Source: Gammaproteobacteria bacterium
GTDB lineage: Bacteria > Pseudomonadota > Gammaproteobacteria > Pseudomonadales > Cellvibrionaceae
DNA length: 64,000 nucleotides
NCBI GenBank assembly: GCA_004172865.1
Contig: SEBV01000009.1
Span: forward strand, 277,110 to 341,109
Direction: 5' to 3'
Below, one piece after another: positions 8,705 to 19,820 of the stretch (the stretch's first letter is position 1; the number at the start of each line of letters is the position of its first letter). Below the pieces are notes generated by a model that made no database searches, was not told where the DNA came from, and was given only the letters and a program-made list of their open reading frames with translations. Both the position numbers and the translations under genes were made by a program.

Positions 8705-9412
8705 TTAGGGAAGATCAAACACCAGAGCTTTTACCGGTTCACCTTTCGCACTAAAACTCAAATCGCTTAGGGATTCTATTTTCACGCCGTCGCCAGCCTG
8801 CAAGGTTTCCCAAGCACCATCGTTGCCTTTTACAACTAAGGGCCCCTCAATGTTGTGCACATAGTAACGACGCGCCGTATCGGTATCCAGTTGAGCGCTT
8901 GCTTCAGGTGTCAGGATCAGCTGATAAATACTGGCGTCTTGCTTGATGTGCAAACTGCCATCTTTCCCATCTGGACTAATCACCAGCGTTAAACCGTGCT
9001 CGTTACCGAAATCTTTTTGCTGATAGCCGGGTTTGTGACCAAGCACATTAGGCTGAATCCAGATCTGCAAAAAATGCAGCTTTTCGGTGTTGGACGGATT
9101 GAATTCACTGTGACGAATGCCACTGCCGGCCGACATCAATTGAAACTCACCCGGTGGCAAACTGGTGATATTGCCTTCGCTATCTTTGTGCGCAATTTCG
9201 CCGCTCAACACATAGCTGATAATTTCCATATCGCGGTGACCGTGCGTTTGAAAACCGGCGCTGGGAATCACTTCATCGTCATTGATAACACGCAGGGCGG
9301 AAAAGCCCATTTGGGTTTCGTCTTGGTAATTGCCGAATGAAAATGTGTGCTTGCTACGAAGCCAATCAAAAGCTCCACTACCACGTTGGTTGCTGCGTCT
9401 AATAGTAAACAT
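8705..9412 (-). CDS. pirin family protein (YhaK-like)
   Basis: Bicupin of 235 aa. The metal site of pirins is visible in the N-terminal cupin: H-G-H in FQTHGHRDME (about residues 56-60) and H-x-E in GIRHSEFN (about 100-105). The opening FDWLRSKHTFSFGNYQDE is typical of bacterial pirins. Related proteins bind iron and some show quercetinase activity or bind redox-sensitive regulators; the role here is not shown by the sequence. Its position next to an OxyR-like gene is suggestive of redox or stress response only. Single-gene unit. Confidence 0.9.
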   Translation of the reverse strand: MFTIRRSNQRGSGAFDWLRSKHTFSFGNYQDETQMGFSALRVINDDEVIPSAGFQTHGHRDMEIISYVLSGEIAHKDSEGNITSLPPGEFQLMSAGSGIRHSEFNPSNTEKLHFLQIWIQPNVLGHKPGYQQKDFGNEHGLTLVISPDGKDGSLHIKQDASIYQLILTPEASAQLDTDTARRYYVHNIEGPLVVKGNDGAWETLQAGDGVKIESLSDLSFSAKGEPVKALVFDLP

Positions 9413-9555
9413 AGTGACTCCTTAATCCAGTGCTGACTTGCGTTTTGCAAGAATGGAAGCAGTGTAGGCCGCACCCATCAATCAATACAGTGGACAATTT
9501 AGTGCGATTAGATCAGTTTTTTAGAAGGGTTTATTTTTTAGGGTAAGCGGTGAAC

Positions 9556-9577
9556 GGAAAGTGCGCTGGCACTTTCC
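9556..9577. terminator. hairpin downstream of aroE
   Basis: Perfect 9-bp arms GGAAAGTGC (9556-9564) and GCACTTTCC (9569-9577) around a 4-base loop, 12 bp beyond the aroE stop. No U tract on the minus strand, so it may act as an RNA-stabilising 3' hairpin or a weak terminator. Confidence 0.5.
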
Positions 9578-9588
9578 ATCTTAAAATT

Positions 9589-10419
9589 TTATTTCTTTTC
9601 GTTTAATTGTCTACGCAACGCCATAATCACTGGCACAACTTCCGGCCGAATTTGTCGCCATAAATAAAATGCTTCGGCGGCTTGGCCGATTAACATTCCC
9701 AAGCCATCGGCAATTTTTGCAGCGCCTTGTTGTTGTGCCCATTGCATAAATACGGTGGGTTCTGCGCCGTACATTAAATCGTAGCAAGCGGCATTTGTGT
9801 TTAATAAATTTTCAGGCAATGGCGGTAAATCGCCGCTTAAACTCGCTGAAGTTCCGTTGATAATAATATCGAATTGTTCGCCATCTAATTGTTCAAAACT
9901 TTTTGCCTGAACATCGCCAAGATCTTGAAAATGTGCGGCTAATTCTTCCGCTTTTGCGAAGGTGCGATTGGCAATAATAACTTGCGCAGGATGCTCCGCT
10001 AACACTGGTTGCAAAATTCCACGCACAGCGCCGCCTGCACCTAGAATTAAAATTCGTTTGCCTTCCAGTTCCCAGCCGAGATTGTGCATATCGTGCACCA
10101 TGCCGATGCCGTCGGTGTTATCGCCTAAAATAATTCCGTCGGCCTGAATCGCCAACGTATTTACGGCACCCGCACGCAGCGCACGCGGTGTAAGTTGTTG
10201 CGCAAAATTAAAAGCTTCAATTTTAAATGGCACGGTAATATTTAAACCTTTACCGCCTTGTTTAAAAAATTCGTGCGCCGCTTTTACAAATTCGTCGGTA
10301 GCCACTAATTGTTTTGCGTAATGCAAATCTTGCCCGGTTTGCTCGGCAAACTGGCGATGAATTGCGGGCGATTTACTGTGATTTATTGGATTGCCAAATA
10401 CGGCGTATTGATCAGTCAT
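9589..10419 (-). CDS. aroE: shikimate dehydrogenase
   Basis: NADP-dependent reduction of 3-dehydroshikimate to shikimate in aromatic amino acid synthesis. 276 aa, normal length. Shikimate-binding SKSPAIH at residues 15-21, catalytic lysine K66 in NITVPFK, catalytic aspartate D103 in NTDG, and the nucleotide-binding GAGGAVRG with the NRT motif (NADPH phosphate contact) further on. Lies 79 bp downstream of hemF in the same direction, as in Pseudomonas. GGAA precedes the ATG. Confidence 0.97.
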   Translation of the reverse strand: MTDQYAVFGNPINHSKSPAIHRQFAEQTGQDLHYAKQLVATDEFVKAAHEFFKQGGKGLNITVPFKIEAFNFAQQLTPRALRAGAVNTLAIQADGIILGDNTDGIGMVHDMHNLGWELEGKRILILGAGGAVRGILQPVLAEHPAQVIIANRTFAKAEELAAHFQDLGDVQAKSFEQLDGEQFDIIINGTSASLSGDLPPLPENLLNTNAACYDLMYGAEPTVFMQWAQQQGAAKIADGLGMLIGQAAEAFYLWRQIRPEVVPVIMALRRQLNEKK

Positions 10420-10498
10420 TGAAGTTCCATTTAAATAATCTTATTGCTTATACATCGCCACATTCATTGACGATTCGCTCATGCTTTTTAATTAAAAT

Positions 10499-11494
<996 letters not shown>

Positions 11495-11517
11495 CTACTC
11501 GGCCTTCCATTAAAGCG

Positions 11518-12087
11518 TTAGCCGGGACGAACAATTTCGCCCGTCATTAGGTCACGGATTTCAGAGGGATTGGCGCGATTGCCAACAGCACCAGAAGTGA
11601 TTGCGTCTAACTCGTCGCCGAAGTAGCGATGTACATCAAAACCTGTGCGCGCCGGGCGGCGACCCTGGACATTGCAGGAGGTGGAAACAATGGGCGCACC
11701 AAAGGCACGACTCAATGCCGACGCCACCGGGTGGGCAGTAACGCGTAGAGCAACGCCGGTGTAATCACCAGTGATCCATTTGGGCGCGAGGCCGTTATTG
11801 GGCACCAGCCAAGTGACGGGACCAGGCCAGGTTTTCTTAATGCGTTGACGTTGGATATCGTTCAAATGGTAGATAAAGGGTTCGAACAAACTGATGTCCG
11901 CCGCCACCAAAATCAGGCCCTTATTGACGGGGCGTTGCTTCATCTCCAACAAACGCATTACCGCATCTTCATTGAAAGGATTACACCCCAAACCCCATAC
12001 GGCTTCAGTGGGGTAAGCGACTACGCCGCCCTGCCACATTTGTTTTGCAGCGTACTGCACACGGGGATTCAGTATCCAATTATTCAT
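11518..12087 (-). CDS. tsaC: threonylcarbamoyl-AMP synthase (YrdC/Sua5 family)
   Basis: Makes threonylcarbamoyl-adenylate from threonine, bicarbonate and ATP for the t6A37 modification of ANN-decoding tRNAs. The longest frame starts at a TTG (12117); the ATG at 12087, preceded by AAGG, gives a 189-residue protein matching TsaC (MNNWILNP...). Landmarks: AYPTEAVWGLGC, KQRPVNKGLILVA, TWPGPVTWLVP and IVSTSCNVQGRRPARTG. Single-domain TsaC type, without a Sua5 C-terminal domain. Sits between dprA and hemF. Confidence 0.95.
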   Translation of the reverse strand: MNNWILNPRVQYAAKQMWQGGVVAYPTEAVWGLGCNPFNEDAVMRLLEMKQRPVNKGLILVAADISLFEPFIYHLNDIQRQRIKKTWPGPVTWLVPNNGLAPKWITGDYTGVALRVTAHPVASALSRAFGAPIVSTSCNVQGRRPARTGFDVHRYFGDELDAITSGAVGNRANPSEIRDLMTGEIVRPG

Positions 12088-12176
12088 AACCAACGCCTTA
12101 AAGAGAGATGCTGGCAATCTACCGAATTATCGCAGGCACGTATAGCAGGCAAACTTGTTCACAACATGGATGCATC

Positions 12177-13325
12177 TCAAATACGCTGATAACCAGCGCC
12201 GAGTTGCTGAACATAACCTTTGATTTCCAAGCCAATCAACTGCGCGGCGACACTGCCGACAGCAATATCGGTTCGCTCAACAAGTTCATCGATATTGACG
12301 GGATCGTAGCCCATCGCATGAATGAGTTGCTGCTCGGCGGGCGATAATCCGTCCAGACTTTTATGATCCAATTCGGTTTTCTTTTCGGCACGCTGCAGCA
12401 TTTTTGTAAGCCTCTCACGTTGAAAGCCGAGCATGCCTTGCAGTTGATCCACAATATCCTGCCCGGTTTCAACAAGCGTTGCGCCCTGCCGGATAAGCTG
12501 ATGGCAGCCGCGCGCCAAGGGATTGTGAATAGAGCCGGGAATCGCAAAGACTTCGCGATTTTGCTGCAACGCGGTTTTGGCGGTAATGAGCGATCCACTT
12601 TGCACCGCCGCTTCAACCACCAATACGCCGTAACTCAAGCCGCTGATAATGCGATTACGCTGTGGAAAATTGGCCGCGTTCGCGCTGCTCCCCAAAGGCA
12701 GCTCACTTACCAAAGCGCCGCCATTGGCAATAATTTGCTGCGCGAGATTTCTATGGCGCGAGGGGTATATCAAATCAATTCCCGTACCCATTACCGCAAT
12801 GGTTCTGCCGCTTGCCGCAAGCGCGCCTTGATGTGCAGCGGCATCCACCCCCAAGGCCAAACCGCTGGTCACCGTAAAACCATTGCCCGCCAAAAACTCG
12901 GCGAAGCGATGCGCATTTTCTGCACCGCCGCTGCTCGGGTTGCGGCTGCCGACTATGGCGATTTGCGGTAGACCCAAAAGGTGAATATCGCCACGCACAA
13001 ACAGCAGCGGCGGTAACTTCGGAATTTGACGCAGGAGTTCTGGATAAATGGAATCGGCGAGCGCTACTAAGTGAACATCCGTTTGCGAATTTAACCAATC
13101 CAGATCAGCAAACACTTTTTGGGCGATTTTGGAGGATTCTCCGAGAGACTGGAAATCCTTAACTACAGCCAGTGTTTCTTCATGAACTATCGCTTGTAAC
13201 TTGGCAAGCGATTGAGTTAGCACTGATTCAGGCGAACCAAATAGTTCGACCAACTTGCTGTAAGTGGCGGCACCAACCTGAGGTAAGCGATGTAAAACGA
13301 GGGCGTGAAAGCGAGGATCTTGCAT
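12177..13325 (-). CDS. dprA: DNA processing protein DprA
   Basis: Loads RecA on incoming single-stranded DNA during natural transformation. 382 aa with an N-terminal SAM-like region (residues 1-75), the DprA Rossmann domain containing VGSRNPSSGG, TSGLALGVDAAAHQGAL, GTGIDLIYPSRH and the LITAKTALQQNREVFAIPG stretch, and a C-terminal winged-helix domain (about 310-382, DGLSPAEQQLIHAMGYDPVNIDEL). Full-length and intact. AAGGA upstream of the ATG. Its presence is consistent with competence but other genes are needed. Confidence 0.96.
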   Translation of the reverse strand: MQDPRFHALVLHRLPQVGAATYSKLVELFGSPESVLTQSLAKLQAIVHEETLAVVKDFQSLGESSKIAQKVFADLDWLNSQTDVHLVALADSIYPELLRQIPKLPPLLFVRGDIHLLGLPQIAIVGSRNPSSGGAENAHRFAEFLAGNGFTVTSGLALGVDAAAHQGALAASGRTIAVMGTGIDLIYPSRHRNLAQQIIANGGALVSELPLGSSANAANFPQRNRIISGLSYGVLVVEAAVQSGSLITAKTALQQNREVFAIPGSIHNPLARGCHQLIRQGATLVETGQDIVDQLQGMLGFQRERLTKMLQRAEKKTELDHKSLDGLSPAEQQLIHAMGYDPVNIDELVERTDIAVGSVAAQLIGLEIKGYVQQLGAGYQRI

Positions 13326-13350
13326 GATTCATCCTTGTTAATACGGGTTA

Positions 13351-13380
13351 AAAAAATAGCGGCGCTTCATGCGCCGCTAT
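13351..13380 (-). terminator. intrinsic terminator of the LysM gene
   Basis: Perfect 10-bp arms ATAGCGGCGC and GCGCCGCTAT around a 5-base loop, followed on the minus strand by a run of T (13351-13356 read as T). Located 22 bp after the LysM stop codon and before dprA, so dprA probably has its own promoter or relies on read-through. Confidence 0.85.
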
Positions 13381-13402
13381 CGGGTTTTAGCTGAATATAA
13401 GT

Positions 13403-14452
13403 TTACGGATTTTGTAAAGAATCGCCAACTGCCAATGGACGGTCTGCTTCCAACACCAAAGCAAAACTCATTTTCTTGAAGGTGCGGAAAACCATTAACA
13501 GGCCGGCGCGCTCGTCTGGAAGTGCCACTTTGCCGCCGTTAACACGGTCGGTCACAATCTCGCCTTTCTTGTAGATCGCCAGTACGTTGCCAACTTTCAG
13601 ACCTTCGCGGTCGCCACGGTTGATCATCACTACGTTATATTTGCCAACCTGTCTTACGCCACTTTCCACGCCGATGATTGCGCCGGTAATATCGCTATCA
13701 GGACCGCTTGGGTAGAAGGTTGAGCTGGTTGAACGGTCTTCACTTGGCAAGAGGTAATCGCCAACACGAATTTCTTCATTAGCACGTAATATATTGACGG
13801 TAGCTATATCGCCTTTCATTGCCTTGATGCTAACTGAACCCACACCCAAAGCATGCAAACCAAGAATTTCTTTGGTAACTGGGTCGCGGAAAAGTTCGCC
13901 TTTGCGATAAAGGCCAAAGTTAGTTAAATCTCTAAAATTACCGCGCGCATAAGCTTCGTCGCCTGCACCCGCCACAATACGTTTTTGTGGACCAGCGATA
14001 ATGTAAGGCGCGTTGAGCAGTACTTTTTCATCTTCAACTACACGGCTGCGCGATAAGAAACTATCAATACGATCAAGCGGAATGGTCGAAATCGCCAAAT
14101 CAGTTTGAATTACGCGAACGCTAGGAGATAACTTTTCAGTGGCGTTAACGCCTTGGCCTGGCAATAATTTTAGTGTGCGCTCAGAGGTCAAGCGTGGCTG
14201 ACCATCGATATAAACCAAATGGATAAGGTCGCCGGGATAGATCAGGTGAGGGTTTTCAATTTGTGGGTTCGCATGCCAGATTTCTGGCCATTTCCAGGGC
14301 GAACTCAAAAAGGTGCTGGAGATATCCCACAGGGTATCGCCCTTCTTTACGGTGTATTCATCGGGATGACCCGGCTTGAGTAACGAGTCCTGAGCCCAGA
14401 CATTGAAGCTCAAGAAAGCAGCGGCGATAATACCAATAATCATTTTTTTCAT
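13403..14452 (-). CDS. LysM-domain secreted protein
   Basis: 349 aa with a Sec signal peptide ([20 protein letters not shown]) and a single LysM module at about residues 33-80 ([17 protein letters not shown]...[13 protein letters not shown]), which binds the glycan of peptidoglycan. The remaining 270 residues are a conserved beta-rich region with no enzymatic signature. Homologues occupy the same place beside dprA and divergent from def in pseudomonads. Likely periplasmic; role in envelope maintenance is inference from the LysM. Confidence 0.88.
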   Translation of the reverse strand: MKKMIIGIIAAAFLSFNVWAQDSLLKPGHPDEYTVKKGDTLWDISSTFLSSPWKWPEIWHANPQIENPHLIYPGDLIHLVYIDGQPRLTSERTLKLLPGQGVNATEKLSPSVRVIQTDLAISTIPLDRIDSFLSRSRVVEDEKVLLNAPYIIAGPQKRIVAGAGDEAYARGNFRDLTNFGLYRKGELFRDPVTKEILGLHALGVGSVSIKAMKGDIATVNILRANEEIRVGDYLLPSEDRSTSSTFYPSGPDSDITGAIIGVESGVRQVGKYNVVMINRGDREGLKVGNVLAIYKKGEIVTDRVNGGKVALPDERAGLLMVFRTFKKMSFALVLEADRPLAVGDSLQNP

Positions 14453-14606
14453 AAAAACCGATCCTGTTTTATTCGGCCATCAGGCAGATAGACGTTATAA
14501 TAGCTTATTATTCCACCATGCTGCTTCCAGAATACAGAGTATTTCCTGTACGATCATCATGTTAGCAGCGCTTATTATCTTTTTACTAGAAGTTTGTCAC
14601 AAGACT

Positions 14607-15116
14607 ATGGCTATATTAGAAATACTTGAATTCCCCGATCCACGCCTCCGCACAATCGCCAAACCGGTTGTAAGTGTAGACGAAAGAGTCCGGAATCTAA
14701 TTAATGATATGTTCGACACTATGTACGATGCTCCGGGCGTTGGCCTGGCTGCTTCGCAAATCAATGTGCATGAACGTATCGTAGTAATAGACGTCAGCGA
14801 AGATAAGTCGGAACCGCTGGTGTTTATTAATCCTGAAGTTACCGTTTTGGATGAAGACCTGCACGAATACGACGAAGGCTGCCTCTCCATACCGGGCTTT
14901 TATGAGACGGTGCAACGCCCCGAACATATCAGCGTAACGGCGCTTGATCGCGATGGAAAATCTTTCACGATTAAACCTTATGGTTTGCTCGCAGTATGTA
15001 TTCAGCATGAGCTGGATCATTTAAATGGAAAGCTATTTGTGGATTATATTTCGCCGCTGAAACGAACTCGAATCCGCAAAAAACTTGAGAAAAAACATAA
15101 AGAAGAGGCGCGCTAA
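14607..15116 (+). CDS. def: peptide deformylase
   Basis: Removes the formyl group from the initiator methionine of new proteins; metalloenzyme. The frame is open further upstream, but the ATG at 14607 starts the canonical protein ([15 protein letters not shown], 169 aa). All three motifs are intact: GVGLAASQ at 44-51, EGCLSIP at 90-96 with metal ligand C92, and HELDH at 134-138 with the other two ligands and the catalytic Glu. First gene of def-fmt-rsmB; a small stem at the stop codon may modulate read-through. Divergent from the LysM gene. The ribosome-binding site is poor. Confidence 0.97.
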   Translation: MAILEILEFPDPRLRTIAKPVVSVDERVRNLINDMFDTMYDAPGVGLAASQINVHERIVVIDVSEDKSEPLVFINPEVTVLDEDLHEYDEGCLSIPGFYETVQRPEHISVTALDRDGKSFTIKPYGLLAVCIQHELDHLNGKLFVDYISPLKRTRIRKKLEKKHKEEAR

Positions 15117-15127
15117 GCGCCTTTTTG
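15106..15127 (+). terminator. weak hairpin with T tract at the end of def
   Basis: Arms AGGCGC / GCGCCT enclosing GCTAA, followed by TTTTTG. The loop contains the def stop codon. Such a short stem probably terminates only part of transcription between def and fmt. Confidence 0.45.
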
Positions 15128-15179
15128 TTTTGGTTTGATCCGTAAATAATTGTCCTACTCTTTGATATCCCATAATTCC

Positions 15180-16169
15180 ATGCCTGATACTCAATCCTTA
15201 AAAATCATCTTCGCCGGCACGCCCGAATTCGCTGCCGAGCACTTGAAAGCCTTGATCCGCAGTCGCCATAAGGTTATCGCCGTTTATTCCCAACCGGACC
15301 GCCCAGCGGGACGTGGCAAAAAACTGACCGCCAGCCCCGTAAAAGAAGTGGCACTCGCTAATGATATTCCCGTCCATCAACCGCTGAATTTTAAAAGCGA
15401 TGAAGCTAAAGCAGAATTGGCTGCGCTGAATGCCGATTTAATGGTGGTGGTCGCTTACGGATTGATATTACCTAAAGCTGTTTTGGATACACCACGTCTC
15501 GGTTGCATCAACGTTCACGCGTCCATCCTTCCACGCTGGCGCGGCGCGGCGCCGATTCAGCGAGCCATTGAAGCTGGTGATACCGAAACTGGCGTTACCA
15601 TTATGCAGATGGATGTCGGCCTCGATACTGGCGATATGCTAATTAAAGCTTTTTGTCCGATTTTAGCGACAGATACTGGAGGAAGTTTGCATGATCGACT
15701 CCTAACGATTGGAACTCCTGCATTATTGGAAGCCTTGGATCAGATTCAAGCTGACCAAATTAATCCCATCAAACAAGATGATTCACTGAGTAACTACGCA
15801 CTCAAATTATCCAAAGAAGAAGCCGCTTTAAATTGGCAACTTTCTGCACTCGATCTGGAGCGAAAAGTCCGTGCGTTTAATCCTTTCCCGGTAGCCCATA
15901 CCAAACCAGCAGGTGCAAATGACGACGCGCGTATTCGGGTTTGGGCTGCTAAAGCAACGGATGCGACGACCAATTCCCAACTCGGAAGCATCACCCAAAT
16001 AACTGGCGATGGACTTTGGGTTGCTTGCGCACAAGGGCAACTAATCCTTGAACAGCTGCAATTACCAGGCAAAAAAGCCATGAATGTCGGCGAAATCCTG
16101 CGCGGTCATCCAGATTTATTTAAGGTCGGAGATATATTAGATACACCTGTGCTGGAGCAAAACACGTGA
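15180..16169 (+). CDS. fmt: methionyl-tRNA formyltransferase
   Basis: Formylates Met-tRNAfMet using 10-formyl-THF. The open frame begins at a TTG (15150); the ATG at 15180 gives 329 aa starting [19 protein letters not shown], matching the family. Catalytic region [21 protein letters not shown] and the downstream [16 protein letters not shown] are present, followed by the C-terminal tRNA-binding beta-barrel domain (from about residue 205). The stop overlaps the rsmB start (GTGA), implying translational coupling. Confidence 0.97.
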   Translation: MPDTQSLKIIFAGTPEFAAEHLKALIRSRHKVIAVYSQPDRPAGRGKKLTASPVKEVALANDIPVHQPLNFKSDEAKAELAALNADLMVVVAYGLILPKAVLDTPRLGCINVHASILPRWRGAAPIQRAIEAGDTETGVTIMQMDVGLDTGDMLIKAFCPILATDTGGSLHDRLLTIGTPALLEALDQIQADQINPIKQDDSLSNYALKLSKEEAALNWQLSALDLERKVRAFNPFPVAHTKPAGANDDARIRVWAAKATDATTNSQLGSITQITGDGLWVACAQGQLILEQLQLPGKKAMNVGEILRGHPDLFKVGDILDTPVLEQNT

Positions 16170-17464
16170 TTAGCGTACGCGCCGCCGCCGCGCAGGTTTT
16201 AGCCCAAATACTCCAAAGCAAAGGTTCGCTCTCCAGCCTTTTACCTGCAATTCAGCCTCAAGTTGCTGAAAAAGATCGTTCGCTGTTGCAAGAGCTGTGT
16301 TTCGGCACTTGCCGTTACCAACCACAGTTAAGCGCTTACGTGGAATGTTTGGTAGATAAACCTTTGCGCGTGAAAGACAGCGACATCCAGGCGCTACTGT
16401 TACTTGGTCTCTATCAACTGTTGCACACTCGCATTCCCGATCACGCCGCTCTGGGCGAGACGGTAGAAGTAACGCGCTTTCTCAAAAAGCCTTGGGCGAC
16501 CAATTTGGTCAATGGCGTCTTGCGTAAATTTCAGCGCGACAAAGCCAAACTGGATAAATTACTCGCGCAAAATCTCGCTTTCCAGAATAACCATCCCGCC
16601 TGGCTGGAAGGAATGCTTCGCAAAAATTGGCCGGATCAACTCGACCAAATTATCGCCGCGAACAACAGCCATCCGCCCTTTAGCCTGCGCATTAACACTC
16701 GCAAAATCAGCCGTAGCGATTACCTTGCACTTTTGGATGAGCTGGAAATCGAAGCGGCCGAAACTCCTTTTAGCCCTTATGGAATCACGCTGACGCAAGC
16801 CTGCGACCCGCGCAAATTGCCGCTGTTTACTGAAGGCGTAATCAGCGTGCAGGACGAAGCAGCTCAACTCAGCGCCGATCTTTTGCAACTAGCGCCCAAC
16901 CTGCGCGTGCTCGATGCCTGTTGCGCGCCCGGCGGCAAAACCGGTCATATGCTGGAAGTTGAACCGAGTTTGCAGGTTATCGCACTGGATGCTGACGAAC
17001 GCCGCCTATTGCGAGTACGGGAAAATCTTAATCGCCTTGGCGTGACCGCGAATGTTGTTTGCGGCGATGGAACCCAAACTCCCGAGTGGTGGGATGGCGA
17101 GCAATTTGATCGCATCCTGCTGGATGCACCTTGCTCGGCCACCGGTATTATCCGACGTCATCCCGATATCAAAGTGCTGCGGACAGCGGATGAAATCGAA
17201 AAACTCGTAGAGTTGCAAACCCAGCTTCTTAAGAGTCTTTGGTCAGTACTGAAGCCCGGCGGCCTGCTGGTTTACGCTACGTGCTCGGTGATGCCGAGAG
17301 AAAATGCGCAAGTCGTTACGACATTTCTTAAGCGACAACCTCAGGCAACTGCCGAAGTTCTCGACGTGGAATGGGGTATTGAACAAGCCGTTGGCAGGCA
17401 GCTATTGCCATCTGCCACGGGTCACGATGGATTTTATTACGCGGTATTGCGCAAAGCGGTTTAA
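16166..17464 (+). CDS. rsmB: 16S rRNA (cytosine-967-C5)-methyltransferase
   Basis: SAM-dependent m5C967 methyltransferase of 16S rRNA. 432 aa with a NusB-like RNA-binding domain at residues 1-140 and a Rossmann methyltransferase domain: SAM motif [15 protein letters not shown], then the LDAPCSATG and YATCSV motifs carrying the two catalytic cysteines. GTG start inside the fmt stop (GTGA). Downstream, trkA follows in many relatives, but here the gene abuts a convergent LysR gene with the two stop codons overlapping (17461-17464). Confidence 0.97.
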   Translation: MISVRAAAAQVLAQILQSKGSLSSLLPAIQPQVAEKDRSLLQELCFGTCRYQPQLSAYVECLVDKPLRVKDSDIQALLLLGLYQLLHTRIPDHAALGETVEVTRFLKKPWATNLVNGVLRKFQRDKAKLDKLLAQNLAFQNNHPAWLEGMLRKNWPDQLDQIIAANNSHPPFSLRINTRKISRSDYLALLDELEIEAAETPFSPYGITLTQACDPRKLPLFTEGVISVQDEAAQLSADLLQLAPNLRVLDACCAPGGKTGHMLEVEPSLQVIALDADERRLLRVRENLNRLGVTANVVCGDGTQTPEWWDGEQFDRILLDAPCSATGIIRRHPDIKVLRTADEIEKLVELQTQLLKSLWSVLKPGGLLVYATCSVMPRENAQVVTTFLKRQPQATAEVLDVEWGIEQAVGRQLLPSATGHDGFYYAVLRKAV

Positions 17465-18360
17465 GTATTTTGCTGCGAAAAATGCTGCGCCAATGTATCA
17501 AACACCAGTCGAATCCGTGCGGGGACTGGGCCGCGTTGGGGTCGATATATATAAAGATCCCAAGGTTCGGGCGTGAATTCCGCCAACACGGGTGTCAGCA
17601 GACCCTGCTTGAGATGTTCGTCAATCAATAAGCTCGGAAGCTGGCCGAAGCCCAAACCGGCCATAACCGCGTCCAATTCAGATTCCGGGTCATCTGTACT
17701 AAAGCTTGGGCGCGCTGGCGTCCACTGTTTTTCTGCGTTAAAAAACCACGCCCAAAACCTGCCGTTGTTGCGATCCTGAATCGCCGTAACTGGCAGGCTC
17801 TGCAGGTCATCTGGCAACTGCGGAATACCCACTCGCGCAATCAGTTCCGGCGTGCCCACCACATGAAGAAACACCTTGCCTAACTGGCGAACGATAAAGC
17901 GATTGTCGGGAATAAAACCAATCCGCACGCCTATATCGATTCTTTCATCGACCACATTGGAAATCGCATCGTTCAGGGTTAAATCCAACTCCAGACCGGG
18001 ATGCTTGCGCGCCAAGGCGGTGAGCACCGGCATCAGCTGGCGGCGCCCCAGAAAAACCGGCGCAGTTATGCGCACTCGCCCCACCAACTCGTTATTGCTA
18101 ACCGGACTGCCCGCTTCAAAAAGCTCGTCGATTTGCTGCAAGCTGTGACGCGCCTTAATTACCAGTGCTTCGCCCGCCTGAGTAACTTGCGTACGTCGCG
18201 TATTGCGGTGAAACAGCAATTCGCCCTGCAAATTTTCCAGCACCTGCACCGCGCGAGTTACCGCTTGCGGCGAAATGCCAAGACGATGCGCGGCATCTTT
18301 AAAATTACCGGCATCTACCGCTGCACAAAAAATCCGCAACATTTCCAAACGATTTAGCAC
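17461..18360 (-). CDS. LysR-family regulator, probably of the divergent SDR gene
   Basis: 299 aa LysR protein: HTH at about residues 16-38 (NFKDAAHRLGISPQAVTRAVQVLENLQGE), then a two-lobe effector domain (from about residue 88). GTG start supported by AGGAG six bases upstream; an ATG at codon 7 is the alternative. The gene is divergent from an SDR oxidoreductase and a 17-bp palindrome lies in between, the standard LysR arrangement, so it most likely controls that gene and itself. Its 3' end overlaps that of rsmB. Confidence 0.88.
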   Translation of the reverse strand: MLNRLEMLRIFCAAVDAGNFKDAAHRLGISPQAVTRAVQVLENLQGELLFHRNTRRTQVTQAGEALVIKARHSLQQIDELFEAGSPVSNNELVGRVRITAPVFLGRRQLMPVLTALARKHPGLELDLTLNDAISNVVDERIDIGVRIGFIPDNRFIVRQLGKVFLHVVGTPELIARVGIPQLPDDLQSLPVTAIQDRNNGRFWAWFFNAEKQWTPARPSFSTDDPESELDAVMAGLGFGQLPSLLIDEHLKQGLLTPVLAEFTPEPWDLYIYRPQRGPVPARIRLVFDTLAQHFSQQNT

Positions 18361-18376
18361 ACTTAACTCCTCATTG

Positions 18377-18393
18377 ATTCCATTTTTTGGAAT
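18377..18393. promoter_or_regulatory. candidate LysR operator
   Basis: ATTCCA-N5-TGGAAT, perfect 6-bp arms (18377-18382 and 18388-18393), 16 bp upstream of the LysR GTG and about 112 bp upstream of the SDR ATG. The dyad with AT-rich centre fits the LysR T-N11-A rule. Inferred from symmetry and position. Confidence 0.5.
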
Positions 18394-18505
18394 TCTTAAA
18401 TCGTAACACTTCCATTTATTAATAGCATGGCTCGGGCGATACTTTCCCCGTCGTTGAGCAAAACCTTAAACAAACACATTAATCATCATCAATGAGGTAA
18501 GTATC

Positions 18506-19252
18506 ATGAGCAACAATATCCGTGAAAAAGTAGTCGTCATCACTGGCGCCAGCAGTGGTTTGGGCGAATCAACAGCACGTCATCTCGCCAGTCTGGGCGC
18601 ATCGGTTGTGCTGGGTGCGCGTCGCACTGACAAGCTGGAAACTATCGCCGCCGAGATTCGCGGTGCAGGCGGAAAAGTCGCAATCAAAGCCACCGACGTT
18701 ACCCGCGCAGATGACCTCAAAGCCTTGGTGCAATTGGCCAAGGACAGTTTCGGAAAAGTCGATGTTATTGTTAACAACGCGGGCTTGATGGCAATAGCGC
18801 CCATGACTGAAACCAAGGTTGAAGAGTGGAATCGCATGATCGACATCAACATCAAAGGTTTGCTGTACGGCGTAGCCGCAGTTTTACCTGAGTTTCAGGC
18901 GCAAAACTCCGGTCACATTATTAACGTGGCGTCGGTCGGTGGGATTAAAGTTTTCGCACCGGGCGGTACAGTTTATAGCAGCACCAAATTCGCGGTGCGC
19001 GCGATCACCGAAGGCTTGCGCATTGAGTTGGATAACAATATCCGCACTACCATTATTTCGCCCGGCGCCGTCAGCTCGGAATTGAAAAATGGCAGCTCGC
19101 ATGCGGAGAGTAGCGCGTTTGTAAATGATTTCTACCGCAACAATGAAATTCCCGCAGACTCGGTAGCCCGCGCCATCGCCTACGCGATTGAGCAACCAGC
19201 GAATGTGGATATCAGTGAGATTGTGATTCGTCCAACGGTGCAGGAGTTTTAA
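18506..19252 (+). CDS. SDR-family oxidoreductase
   Basis: Classical short-chain dehydrogenase/reductase, 248 aa. Cofactor motif TGASSGLG (residues 13-20), R39-R40 after beta2 suggesting NADP(H), NNAG at 90-93, catalytic S143, Y157 and K161 (YSSTK). This subgroup is annotated only as NAD(P)-dependent oxidoreductase; the substrate is unknown. GAGGT precedes the ATG. Divergent LysR and palindrome suggest inducible expression. Confidence 0.92.
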   Translation: MSNNIREKVVVITGASSGLGESTARHLASLGASVVLGARRTDKLETIAAEIRGAGGKVAIKATDVTRADDLKALVQLAKDSFGKVDVIVNNAGLMAIAPMTETKVEEWNRMIDINIKGLLYGVAAVLPEFQAQNSGHIINVASVGGIKVFAPGGTVYSSTKFAVRAITEGLRIELDNNIRTTIISPGAVSSELKNGSSHAESSAFVNDFYRNNEIPADSVARAIAYAIEQPANVDISEIVIRPTVQEF

Positions 19253-19352
19253 TCGCACACGCCAGCGCTAAATGTGAAAGGGCTTGTATTTGCAGCGCGA
19301 TTGCAACCAAGCCCGTGTTACTCTTTGCGATGAATTATTAGCAGAGGTCAGC

Positions 19353-19802
19353 ATGCTCATTCACGGTCAAGGCTCAAAACTGATTCGCTTGCTGGCATTT
19401 TTCCCGATCTTTATCGGGCTATTCTTCGGAATTTATTTCCTGCGCTATAAATCAGGATTCGCCGGTGTTATGACGCTGGTATTTGTTGGCGTGGCGATCT
19501 GGACGCTGAAAGCGCGGGTCACTCGCATTATCGACACCACCAACCAAACTTACATTACCTGCAGCAATTGGTTGTGGATGAGCTGGAATAACCGCGAACC
19601 ACTCTCGCAATTTACTCATATCGCCGTCATTCGCAGCGACATCAATACCGAGGGTTCTTCGAGTAGCACGAGTTACGACTTGTGCTTAATCACAAGCACC
19701 GGCACGCAACGTATTTTCGAAGTCTTCACTGTAGAGCGCGAAGCATTGGCGCGCGCCGATTACATTGCCGCGCAAACAAATTTGCCGGTTCGGGGCCAAT
19801 AA
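19353..19802 (+). CDS. small membrane protein of unknown function
   Basis: 149 aa from the ATG at 19353 (AGAGG upstream); the longer frame begins at a TTG and is not favoured. Two adjacent transmembrane segments at about residues 8-27 and 31-50, then a soluble beta-rich domain (WLWMSWNNREPLSQFTHIAVIRSD and on). No family named with confidence. About 100 bp after the SDR gene in the same direction, possibly cotranscribed. Confidence 0.65.
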   Translation: MLIHGQGSKLIRLLAFFPIFIGLFFGIYFLRYKSGFAGVMTLVFVGVAIWTLKARVTRIIDTTNQTYITCSNWLWMSWNNREPLSQFTHIAVIRSDINTEGSSSSTSYDLCLITSTGTQRIFEVFTVEREALARADYIAAQTNLPVRGQ

Positions 19803-19820
19803 ATTTTTAGCGGATGTTAG

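Noticed and set aside
12363..12971. 202-codon plus-strand frame inside dprA
   Set aside because: Antisense to an intact DprA Rossmann domain.
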